A stretch of 45,097 bases of DNA from a virus. Positions 38,036-45,097 of this stretch are shown here, piece by piece. The notes under the pieces are model-generated. The model searched no databases and had not been told where the DNA came from. It saw only the letters and a program-made list of their open reading frames with translations. How positions within the stretch are numbered: position 1 is the first letter of the stretch; each line of letters begins with the position of its first letter. The position numbers and the translations under genes were made by a program. Location: positions 1-45,097 of IMG/VR virus record IMGVR_UViG_3300035701_000073. One strand, given 5' to 3'.

Positions 38036-39110
38036 ACCACACTCCTAACGAGATGTTAGTTTCGAAGTCTTGTAGAGTCCAACTATCTTGCTCGTAGTTG
38101 TAGATCCAAGCACGATAGGTGTTATCAGCAAGCTTTGTAACTAGGTAGTAGTCTTTGTTGATAGAGTCTAAGAACGACCACACATATAGAATAGCTGCAG
38201 GAGAGTACAGAGAAAATAGTTCATCTCGAATACGTGCTCCGATACTAGTAGAGCCTTCGTTGAGGGTGAACTTATAAACGTCATCATCTCCAAGATAGAA
38301 GAACATGTCTCCTGCTCTTTGGAGAGAGTTAGGAGCGTAGATACCGTGATTGTTATTAAATTGATCGGAGATAGGATTTTCAGCTAACGCGTTTGGATAT
38401 GCTATATAGATAGAGAAGCGCCTGAAGATAACAAGGATGTTACTCTTGGCTACCTCTATGTTATAGATATGATCGAGGCTGTTATTCAAGTCTAAGTAAC
38501 CGGCGCTAGGATAGGTTGCGTAGTCCCAGTAGGTAAGATTAGTGAAAGCGGACCATTGTATCCTATTGGGGCGCCATACGCCACCTCCAGAGTCGTAGAT
38601 GTTTCCGGTAAAAATACGTCCTAAGTAACCGCAGAATGTCCGAACCTTGGGGGCATTAGTAAGGGGGATAAAGAGACCACCGCCACCATCGTAGTAGTGC
38701 GGATAGTCGTTACCGAAGTTGGTAACGACCACAACAGGAGAACTATTGTGAAGAAGAGTTGCCCCTTTCCATATGGGTTGCGAGTTTGTAAACGGGGCTG
38801 CTGGTGTCTTTTCAGTAGGAGACGTAGAAGTATAGACCCAACACTTTGTTGTACCCATTAATACGTACTTGCGATCGGTAACTGTGTTATAGGCGAATTG
38901 AAGATAGATGTCTTCACCAAGTGTCCACTTTGCGGTAGCTTCCTTTTGCGAGCCAGGAACTATTTTACCGAAGCGAGGAAGTACGTTATACATCCTAGAT
39001 GCTTCGCTCTCTGTAAGAATACGCTTAGAGAGGGATAGATTGATACCGCCAGTAAGAGCCTTAGTTCTAAAGTACAGACGTCCGGTGTTAGCGTCAAATC
39101 CTTCAGGCAT
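38028..39110 (-). CDS. Tail hub/stabilisation protein (P22 gp10-like position)
   Basis: AAAGGA lies before the ATG. The 360-aa product is beta-rich with repeated strand pairs (YLQFAYNTVTDRKYVLMGTT, SPVVVVTNFGNDYPHYYDGG, NILVIFRRFSIYIAYP, DMFFYLGDDDVYKFTL). Such a propeller-like protein closes the neck in short-tailed phages, as P22 gp10 does. The N-terminal SLSKRILTESEASRMYNVLP is also typical. The assignment is by pattern and synteny. Confidence 0.6.
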   Translation of the reverse strand: MPEGFDANTGRLYFRTKALTGGINLSLSKRILTESEASRMYNVLPRFGKIVPGSQKEATAKWTLGEDIYLQFAYNTVTDRKYVLMGTTKCWVYTSTSPTEKTPAAPFTNSQPIWKGATLLHNSSPVVVVTNFGNDYPHYYDGGGGLFIPLTNAPKVRTFCGYLGRIFTGNIYDSGGGVWRPNRIQWSAFTNLTYWDYATYPSAGYLDLNNSLDHIYNIEVAKSNILVIFRRFSIYIAYPNALAENPISDQFNNNHGIYAPNSLQRAGDMFFYLGDDDVYKFTLNEGSTSIGARIRDELFSLYSPAAILYVWSFLDSINKDYYLVTKLADNTYRAWIYNYEQDSWTLQDFETNISLGVWYA

Positions 39111-39597
39111 GATCTATCCTTTGAAGTGCTTTATCGTAGTGCATGCGAAAGCGTTTCATGTAGGCCTCTGGCTTATGAGAGTCAGTATAGGAACCAGAGT
39201 TATAAGCGTCAGCTACTTCTTCGGGAGTATCTGCCCCTCGTTCGAGGCAACGCTTATTTACATATTTGATAACAAAGGGCAAGGCAAAGCTATCCTTATC
39301 TAGGGCCCGAGGAGGGCCTGCGTATCCAAGTTCGAGAGCGGCAATATACAGTATTTGAAAGTTAGAGAAAGAACAGGCGGCGTCTCGTCCATAGCAGGTG
39401 TAGGCATCACGAACATGCTGAGAGGATTCGTGATAGTAACCTCCCGGAGCATAAGACGGCTCAAATCGAGGATTAGGATTAGAGGGGGTATACTTTTCGC
39501 AATGATAGATAGCCCATAGTAAAGGCTCTGCGTATAGTGAGGCGGGCATAGGAGATAGTTGTGGAGCAAATATGGCTATAAGTTGGGATATAGGCAT
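39103..39597 (-). CDS. Virion-associated transglycosylase-like protein
   Basis: The ATG at 39595-39597 is preferred; an in-frame ATG at 39717 would overlap the previous gene by 109 bases. The 164-aa product shows an SLT-like order: LLWAIYHCEKYTPSNPNPRF with a possible catalytic Glu, then an S-F-S-N-F-Q-I-L segment followed by AALELGY (residues ~85-110), and a C-terminal helix region. It would open peptidoglycan during DNA entry. The match is loose, so a structural role without activity remains possible. Confidence 0.5.
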   Translation of the reverse strand: MPISQLIAIFAPQLSPMPASLYAEPLLWAIYHCEKYTPSNPNPRFEPSYAPGGYYHESSQHVRDAYTCYGRDAACSFSNFQILYIAALELGYAGPPRALDKDSFALPFVIKYVNKRCLERGADTPEEVADAYNSGSYTDSHKPEAYMKRFRMHYDKALQRIDHA

Positions 39598-39608
39598 TTC
39601 TACACTCT

Positions 39609-40589
39609 CTATAACTGGCGGAACCGCTTCCCGCCCGGAACGGCGTATAGTTCGTAAGAAGAAAGATACAAGGCTGTTCCAGAGAAACGAACTACGAATG
39701 TCTCGGCTGTTAGCCATGGATATACAAATCCTCTCTTGCCAGAATAAATGCTATCTTGTCCTGCATAGATCCAAGTAGTACCTCCGTCGAGGCTGACATA
39801 CACAGATACAATATGCGGAGTGATTGCGTGAGACTCGAAGGTAATTTCGTCTAGAGTCTTACTCATCCCGGGAGTAGTAAAGTCAATTTCAGGAGTCTCA
39901 AAATACCCAGGAAGTGAGCCGGCACGAAAACTACAAATCTTATGATCAGACGAGGTTCCTACACATATTATAGTAGATTGTATTGCGGGGGGAGAGAACT
40001 TCGAAATCTGAAAAGTTTCTATAGGAGTAGTACTTTCAATAAGAGTAGCACTATACTGATAGGTAGCGAGGATGTCAGTGGGGGTGGTTGTTTCTGTATT
40101 AAGAGTAATGTTAGTAGTAGCGTCTGTATCGGCGCGAAGTAGAACCGTATAAAAGTGTACTTCTGATTCGTCCCAGTGATACCCACTTTCATAGAACCAA
40201 CTAGATCGTACTTCAGCATAAAGTTCTAGCGTATATGTTCCGGCTTTACTTAGAAGAAGAGTGATATCATATTGATCTAGAGCGTTGGTCCAGTACTGGT
40301 CTTCAGCCGCTTCATAGAGGAGATGAGGATAAGCGTCAGCATCTATTAGTGTTATAGAGCTATAAGCATAGCCAACGTTATCAAAGTCACCCGTATGACG
40401 ATAGAGATTTACAGTAATATCTGCTACGTTAGCAGCCCGGGGTATCGTAAACTGCTTGGAGATTAAAGCCGATGATATGTTCTGATCTTGATAAGAGACC
40501 TTCTTACATTTGCTATTTGACCAATAGAGAGTAAACCCCGAGTTAGTCCAATTGGTATAGTCGTTGGTTACGTAAGAAGTATAAGCCAT
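39609..40589 (-). CDS. Beta-rich tail or neck protein (326 aa)
   Basis: The product begins MAYTSYVTNDYTNWTNSGFT and has two jelly-roll-like parts: residues ~40-180 (FTIPRAANVADITVNLYRHT, TYTLELYAEVRSSWFYESGY) and ~200-320 (ITPHIVSVYVSLDGGTTWIY). SLDGGTTW is common in bacterial and viral surface domains. It lies in the neck/tail cluster. A role in adsorption or tail structure is likely; no family is claimed. Confidence 0.65.
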   Translation of the reverse strand: MAYTSYVTNDYTNWTNSGFTLYWSNSKCKKVSYQDQNISSALISKQFTIPRAANVADITVNLYRHTGDFDNVGYAYSSITLIDADAYPHLLYEAAEDQYWTNALDQYDITLLLSKAGTYTLELYAEVRSSWFYESGYHWDESEVHFYTVLLRADTDATTNITLNTETTTPTDILATYQYSATLIESTTPIETFQISKFSPPAIQSTIICVGTSSDHKICSFRAGSLPGYFETPEIDFTTPGMSKTLDEITFESHAITPHIVSVYVSLDGGTTWIYAGQDSIYSGKRGFVYPWLTAETFVVRFSGTALYLSSYELYAVPGGKRFRQL

Positions 40590-41048
40590 TTAATTCTGTA
40601 ATTTCCAGACGACCTTTAGAACGACTCCGTTGGATACGGAAACAGCCGTAAAGACTTGTCGGGCAAATAGAATACCATTAGAAGCAGCATTCAAGAGCCC
40701 AGCTTCAGTGATATCCCAAGAAGCATCAACGTTAATAGTAGTATCGTAATAGGCCGTATCATTAGCAACTGTGATTGTAGTACGGGAACGAGTTGCTGCG
40801 GCACGATACTTTTCTGTACCCAGAGTTGTGTCTAGAATATTGGCGGCTGTAATCCCTGTACCTACTGCCGCGTGACTAGGGGCCGTACCCGCTGCGATCT
40901 GGATGTTCGCAAACTCGGCTTTACCTACATTGGTGATAAGATTCTTGATGTCGTGTATTAAGTGAAAGTACAGATCGTTGAGACCTTTACGCCAGATCTC
41001 AACCATTCCAAGTGGGGAAGTTTTATAAAGAAATACTGAATCCACCAT
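40590..41048 (-). CDS. Tail-associated protein (152 aa)
   Basis: AGAGGAGG lies before the ATG, which overlaps the end of the adaptor-like gene by 26 bases. After a helical start (WRKGLNDLYFHLIHDIKNLI) the protein has GTAPSHAAVGTGITAANILD, a tyrosine/threonine strand pair and NVDASWDITEAGLLNAASNG. The pattern resembles the 191-aa protein at 1317-1892, so both may be related fibre-base domains. Confidence 0.6.
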   Translation of the reverse strand: MVDSVFLYKTSPLGMVEIWRKGLNDLYFHLIHDIKNLITNVGKAEFANIQIAAGTAPSHAAVGTGITAANILDTTLGTEKYRAAATRSRTTITVANDTAYYDTTINVDASWDITEAGLLNAASNGILFARQVFTAVSVSNGVVLKVVWKLQN

Positions 41049-41679
41049 CGAAGTCCTCCTCTTCCTCCGACTGTTGTTCGGAGTGTGACATAATATAAGA
41101 TTTAAGATCGGTAAGCCACTTCTCCATGGATGGATCTCCTAAGGATCTTTTACCACGATAAGTAGCGCCAATTTCAATTGCTTCATGCCATTCAACACCG
41201 ATAATCGGAACGTCTATATCCTCGATTAGAACAGCGTCAGTAACCTTTTTCCGGTAGAGTCGTTGAATGGTGTATAGAGCGGAATCGGGTGTAGGATCAA
41301 CATAGATTTTATTTCCGTATGTAGCGTAGTATCGAGGCTTACCCGGTTGAAGATCCTTGTTCTTTAGGAGAGTAGCCATATCTCGTTGAACGAGGGGCAT
41401 ATCGTTCGTAACATCGTAAAGAGCGGTAATAGTAAGACCGTCTGTAGGATAGGAGTAGTAGTCAATACCAACGCCTGTAAGGAAAGAGTCTTTACCTTCA
41501 AGAGTCGGTACGGGGATCGGAGCGAAACGATTAAGTTCGGGAAACTTTCCAGTAGTAACAAGATCTACGTAACAAGAGTTAATCCACTCTTTAACTAGTG
41601 TGCTAATTGCGATATCACCACCAAGCTGTCGATTGCCTAAGTTACGAAGAACATGTGTTTGTAGTGTTAGAAAGTTCAT
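41023..41679 (-). CDS. Head-tail adaptor-like protein
   Basis: A 218-aa protein with GGAG before the ATG. The start NFLTLQTHVLRNLGNRQLGG, then LVKEWINSCYVDLVTTGKFP, and YSYPTDGLTITALYDV, resemble the helical N-terminus and beta insertion of head-to-tail connector proteins of short-tailed phages (P22 gp4/T7 gp11 type). ERHEAIEIG-like helices (EWHEAIEIGATYRGKRSLGD) follow. The C-terminus is acidic (SEEEEDFDGGFSI). The call is from pattern and place. Confidence 0.65.
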   Translation of the reverse strand: MNFLTLQTHVLRNLGNRQLGGDIAISTLVKEWINSCYVDLVTTGKFPELNRFAPIPVPTLEGKDSFLTGVGIDYYSYPTDGLTITALYDVTNDMPLVQRDMATLLKNKDLQPGKPRYYATYGNKIYVDPTPDSALYTIQRLYRKKVTDAVLIEDIDVPIIGVEWHEAIEIGATYRGKRSLGDPSMEKWLTDLKSYIMSHSEQQSEEEEDFDGGFSISL

Positions 41680-41682
41680 ATA

Positions 41683-41952
41683 TTACTCCGGCCACGGTGG
41701 TTTACTGGGTGCGGTAGTAAGATTACCATCACGTTGAAAATCTTCGTTACTGGGTTCATCTACATCTCCTGAGCAGACAAGGCGCCCCCATTGATCACGC
41801 ATAAGTTGTGAGACAGGATAGGAAAATCCACAGATATCGCAGAGACGCCAACGCTCAAAGCGCTTTCCTTTATGAACAGATACAGTAGCTGCAGTAGGAA
41901 GAGGCGTAGCTCCATAAAGAATAAATCCGTAAGGGCCATCTCCGTAAGGCAT
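41683..41952 (-). CDS. Small cysteine-containing virion-region protein
   Basis: An 89-aa protein beginning MPYGDGPYGFILYGATPLPT. The middle has WRLCDICGFSYPVSQLMRDQ and LVCSGDVD, a three-cysteine pattern that could bind metal with another ligand. Short aromatic-glycine starts like this occur in phage tail-tip proteins. No family is recognised. Confidence 0.6.
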   Translation of the reverse strand: MPYGDGPYGFILYGATPLPTAATVSVHKGKRFERWRLCDICGFSYPVSQLMRDQWGRLVCSGDVDEPSNEDFQRDGNLTTAPSKPPWPE

Positions 41953-41956
41953 TTAT

Positions 41957-42166
41957 TTATTCCGGTTTCGTGGTATTATCAAGTGGTTTATCAGCCATTT
42001 CTAACTTTAATTCTGTAAGAGCCCTAATTCCACCCTCAATACGAAATTTTTCCACAAGAACTGCGTTTATTCTATTGTCTAGTTCTCCCCGTTGATCTAG
42101 AAGAGATTGACGATCTCTTTCTAGTACACTAAGGCGTTTCTTAAGCTCGTCTATTTTCTTATCCAT
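41957..42166 (-). CDS. Small coiled-coil protein (69 aa)
   Basis: GAGGAG lies before the ATG. The sequence is a heptad-type helix from residue 2 to ~45 (KKIDELKKRLSVLERDRQSL, LDQRGELDNRINAVLVEKF), then a short polar tail. It may trimerise with or chaperone the neighbouring fibre. No name is assigned. Confidence 0.65.
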   Translation of the reverse strand: MDKKIDELKKRLSVLERDRQSLLDQRGELDNRINAVLVEKFRIEGGIRALTELKLEMADKPLDNTTKPE

Positions 42167-42175
42167 CTTCTCTCC

Positions 42176-44059
42176 TCATGCCGATGCCAATAACCCGTGG
42201 GTCTTAACCTTTGCCAATAGTGTATTGAACCCCGCGTTGGTAGCGTTTATGGCCGCGATAATCTCCGCCTCGCTGTCCAAGTTCCCGGTCGTGTAGTCGG
42301 CCTTTAGTGCCGCCTGGGTCAATGCCTGCGCCCCGACGACCTGAATAGAGTTTATCTTAACAACCTTAGTAGACGCAAGACGTAAATCTCCACCAACATC
42401 AAGGTGATTAGCAACCGCTATTCCGGCAACTCCTTCCTTAATAGTAAGAGCGGTAGCGTATGATTGAACATGTTTTCCACTTGACCCAACAACCGCTGTC
42501 TTAAAAAGTATCTGCCCACCAGCACCATTTCCTGTTGCCGCTCCAGCTTCAATAGTAAAGTCTGCCCCAGATATATTTAAACCATAACCGTTACATGCCT
42601 TTAAGATAATATCATAAGGGGTGGCCGAAGCTACACTATTAAAAGCTAACTCTGTAATATGATTAAGACCGTTACTTGAACTCTGCCCAAAACACCATTG
42701 ATGACTAAACCAAGGAGATCCACCAATCGAAGTCATTGAGTATAGGGGCTCATATGTATCCCAGGCATTATAAAGAGTTTGATCGGGAGTAGAGTCTATA
42801 TAGCTTGTCGTTGTATCATCATTAATTGTAGTAACAAGGAAGAGAGCATGCCCAACAAAATAATCTTCGGACGTCATAAATGAATCAGAAAGTGTTCTCC
42901 AGATCTTTCTAGCAACGACAGTCTTATGTCCATCTATCCCGTAAGAATCTAGTCCGCATCTTGGAACGTAGAGCTCCATATAAGTGTTTCCAGCTGTACA
43001 AAGAGGATTAGGCCCGGAATTATAGGTATTTGACCAGTAATAAGTAAGGCCACTCTCAGTACCATCATCATATACTGCTGACATCGTGTAGTGGTAGATT
43101 TGACCTATCTCCAGTCCTCCAGTTCCAGCATAACGTGTATGAGTCATATTATACCCAGAATGACTCCTCAATCCAGCTATAGCAGCAGCTCCCAACGTTA
43201 TACTATTTAGAATAGGATAGCTACTCGGAGGCGGGACTGATCCAATAATGATGTTATCATATCCCCACATCATGCCCTGGATTGCAGATCCGATCAATAT
43301 ATTATTATGGGGAAAATAGTCGTCATTCTCTGAGTGCCGAGTATCAATTACGGATCCGTAGGAAATAGCAGAGTTATCCCCGATAATAATATCTCTACTA
43401 CTATAGTTAGCGCCTCCGCTAAGTGTTTCAGCGCCTATAATTACACTTCTATAGCACTCACTAGGATGCTCATATACGACAGCATTTCGCCCCGTTCTAT
43501 AGCCGATTCTAATAGAGTCATGTCCATAAGTTAATTCATAATGGGGGATATTATCTGTATGAGACCAATTAAGTCCGGCCCCCGCTTGATAACCTATATC
43601 TACGTTATTTGAAGAACGTGCTTGATAAGAACCCGCTTCGTACCCAATTGCCACGTTGTTATCGATATAGCCATAGCCGTCCGTCGCATCTAAATCGATA
43701 TGATACCCGGCACGATACCCAATAAGAGTCACATTTTCGGGAAGATACCCGTCTAATGTATTTATAAGTTCTCCCATAACTCCGTGTCCAATAAGAACAT
43801 TGCCTAGTATAGCGTCGAGAACAAACGCGTTATTTGTGCCTAGTACAGGTGCGGCTGAGATAGTAAGTGCTTCATAGTCAATATCCGTCACCACACCCAT
43901 TATGTACTTAGTAACAGGAGGTGTCCCGACATCGAACTTTACGGCTATAAATTCTGGGCTAGCTGTTCCGTCACCATCAACCTTAATCGTCTGTAAATCA
44001 TTTACATGAGACGCCCAAACTATATCAGTGTTATCAACTTTCGGTATCCAAAGGGCCAT
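42176..44059 (-). CDS. Beta-roll tail fibre/spike protein
   Basis: The ATG at 44057-44059 has AAGGAG seven bases ahead and is preferred over an in-frame ATG at 44086. The 627-aa product starts MALWIPKVDNTDIVWASHVN. Residues ~75-270 carry repeats of the type NVTLIGYRAG, NVAIGYEAG, NVDIGYQAG, SIRIGYRTG and DIIIGDNSA, like the left-handed beta-roll head of YadA-type trimeric adhesins. A sandwich-like middle follows, and the C-terminus (AALKADYTTGNLDSEAEIIA, NAGFNTLLAKV) looks like a short trimerising end. It is likely a receptor-binding fibre or spike. Confidence 0.75.
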   Translation of the reverse strand: MALWIPKVDNTDIVWASHVNDLQTIKVDGDGTASPEFIAVKFDVGTPPVTKYIMGVVTDIDYEALTISAAPVLGTNNAFVLDAILGNVLIGHGVMGELINTLDGYLPENVTLIGYRAGYHIDLDATDGYGYIDNNVAIGYEAGSYQARSSNNVDIGYQAGAGLNWSHTDNIPHYELTYGHDSIRIGYRTGRNAVVYEHPSECYRSVIIGAETLSGGANYSSRDIIIGDNSAISYGSVIDTRHSENDDYFPHNNILIGSAIQGMMWGYDNIIIGSVPPPSSYPILNSITLGAAAIAGLRSHSGYNMTHTRYAGTGGLEIGQIYHYTMSAVYDDGTESGLTYYWSNTYNSGPNPLCTAGNTYMELYVPRCGLDSYGIDGHKTVVARKIWRTLSDSFMTSEDYFVGHALFLVTTINDDTTTSYIDSTPDQTLYNAWDTYEPLYSMTSIGGSPWFSHQWCFGQSSSNGLNHITELAFNSVASATPYDIILKACNGYGLNISGADFTIEAGAATGNGAGGQILFKTAVVGSSGKHVQSYATALTIKEGVAGIAVANHLDVGGDLRLASTKVVKINSIQVVGAQALTQAALKADYTTGNLDSEAEIIAAINATNAGFNTLLAKVKTHGLLASA

Positions 44060-44086
44060 CTTACTTCTCCTTGAAAGAGCAGGCAC

Positions 44087-45097
44087 TCATGAAGATTTCC
44101 ATACACCAGAGACTTTAACTGAGAGAGCACAACCGACCCAAACACCCCCAACTTTAGTTTCGATACCAAGTCCAGAGTCCCCAATTACAACAAGAGCTCG
44201 AATAGCCAGTGTGTCAGATCCAGAACCCGAGTCTGAGATCTCCTTGAGTGGGATACTCGTAGATACAAAGATAGTATCATCTCCGGCTCCGACATCGGTA
44301 ATACCTAGTCTCGCTAGTATCGTAGTAATAACATCGACGCCCATTCCAGACTCTATAATAGATATCTTTCGAAGTATATCTGTGATAGTATCAGAGCCGG
44401 CGCCAGATTCTGCGATAAGTATCTTTCGGAGAATATTGGTAATAAGATCTATACCTGCTCCTGTATCTGTAAGAAATATCTTTCGAAGGATACTAGTAAC
44501 AAGATCTGTACCCGCACCAGACTCTATAATAAATATCTTTCGAAGGATATTAGTAACAGTGTCTATACCGGCTCCTACATCCGTAAGACTAACGCTAGCT
44601 AGAATTTTTGTAATAACATCAACACCTGAACCAGAGTCAGGAATAGAAGCTAGTTTCTTACGAAGTGCTAGAAGATCAGAGCCTGAACCGGTATCTAGAA
44701 TAGGAGCTAGTTTCTCTCGAATTGTAGGAACATCAGAGCTAGCTATTGATATGTCTGAAATAGGTACTCTAGCAGTAATTGTTGGGATAGCATCAGAACC
44801 AGAGCCAGAATCATCGATAGTTTTAGGAGTAATGCCTCCATAAACACTAACGGCATCTAGTCCAGCTCCTATGTCTACTAGAGGTACTCCAGCCTTCACT
44901 AGAGGAGTATCTACACTAGTACCGGAGTCAGGTAGACGAATACCCTTACGTAAGGTATCTGCTCCTGCTCCAGAATCTGCTTCATGTATACCTTTACGTA
45001 AAGCATCTGCTCCAGAACCCGTCTCTGGTATTAAAGTTCCTTTACGTAAAGTATCCGCTCCCGAGCCTACATCTGATAGGCGCATACCTTTACGTAA
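44087..45097 (-). CDS. Tandem-repeat tail/fibre protein, C-terminal part (continues at 1304)
   Basis: This is the downstream part of the gene that starts at 1304 on the other side of the join; translation enters as LRKGMRLSDVGSGAD and ends GVWKSS. It is almost wholly repeats, each with (D/E)-x-G-x-G-x-D, in two lengths: about 15 residues (RLSDVGSGADTLRKG) and about 19 (IFLTDTGAGIDLITNILRK). Some 20 repeats are present across the join. The glycine-Asp pattern recalls Ca-binding RTX nonapeptides, but the period is longer. The final VGGVWVGCALSVKVSGVWK is a common phage structural ending. A rod-like fibre or spike stalk is the most likely role. Confidence 0.75.
   Translation of the reverse strand, partial: LRKGMRLSDVGSGADTLRKGTLIPETGSGADALRKGIHEADSGAGADTLRKGIRLPDSGTSVDTPLVKAGVPLVDIGAGLDAVSVYGGITPKTIDDSGSGSDAIPTITARVPISDISIASSDVPTIREKLAPILDTGSGSDLLALRKKLASIPDSGSGVDVITKILASVSLTDVGAGIDTVTNILRKIFIIESGAGTDLVTSILRKIFLTDTGAGIDLITNILRKILIAESGAGSDTITDILRKISIIESGMGVDVITTILARLGITDVGAGDDTIFVSTSIPLKEISDSGSGSDTLAIRALVVIGDSGLGIETKVGGVWVGCALSVKVSGVWKSS
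45075..45097. repeat. Terminal overlap, right copy (identical to 1-23)
   Basis: Matches the first 23 bases exactly. It marks where the linear sequence was cut from a circular map; the repeat gene spans the join in frame. Confidence 0.85.

Noticed and set aside
1-45097. CRISPR array, integrase, reverse transcriptase or diversity-generating element
   Set aside because: No regularly spaced repeats outside the protein-coding array, and no such protein motifs were seen.
44087-45097. Repeats at 44087-45097 as a non-coding satellite or CRISPR
   Set aside because: The repeats stay in one open frame with protein-level, not base-level, conservation.

Overview
The window is a near-complete, probably complete, genome of a tailed DNA phage with podovirus-like architecture. 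The first 23 bases (1-23) are identical to the last 23 (45075-45097), and one reading frame runs without a stop across that join, so the sequence is best read as a circular or circularly permuted map of about 45,074 bp cut inside a structural gene. There is no integrase, repressor, RNA polymerase, tRNA or CRISPR array that I can see. The host is not identifiable from the sequence. Consensus sigma-70-type promoters and strong Shine-Dalgarno sites indicate a bacterium.

Layout. (1) A divergent control region (11213-11577) carries a sigma-70-like promoter firing leftward. (2) Leftward late genes run from 11212 down to 1, across the join, and from 45097 down to 28520, about 28 kb in one direction: small and large terminase, portal, scaffold-like protein, decoration-like protein, major capsid protein, a LamG-type adhesin, small tail proteins, a 763-aa protein with about 20 tandem D-x-G-x-G-x-D repeats, a beta-roll fibre, neck/adaptor-like proteins, a transglycosylase-like protein, a tail-hub-like protein, a GNAT-like protein, two internal-virion-like proteins, a 2116-aa giant protein and a membrane/coiled-coil protein. 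No tape measure or contractile-tail genes were recognised. (3) Rightward early genes run from 11578 to 28578. They begin with many very small genes, often joined by ATGA overlaps, behind three strong promoters (12463, 13114, 16033). They continue with nucleotide-modification and replication genes.

The rightward half encodes a complete route from GTP to preQ0 (FolE, QueD, QueE, QueC) plus a DpdA-like transglycosylase that should exchange guanine in DNA for the 7-deazaguanine base. The predicted result is phage DNA carrying 7-cyano-7-deazaguanine, protecting it from host restriction. Interleaved are replication and recombination genes: a family-4 uracil-DNA glycosylase fused to a family A DNA polymerase, a Sak4-like RecA-fold ATPase, a Cas4-like nuclease, a DUF669-like ssDNA-binding protein, a PC4-like protein, a DUF3310 protein and a DUF3987-like P-loop protein.

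The least explained parts are a four-member family of tiny basic paralogues in the first 5 kb of the early region; non-coding DNA at 11213-11577 and 12080-12462 rich in palindromes and inverted repeats; a 37-bp exact repeat shared by dpdA and the DNA before queD; a phosphoribosyltransferase-like protein with an altered PRPP loop in the preQ0 cluster; and two hairpins with different stems but the same loop flanking a head gene.
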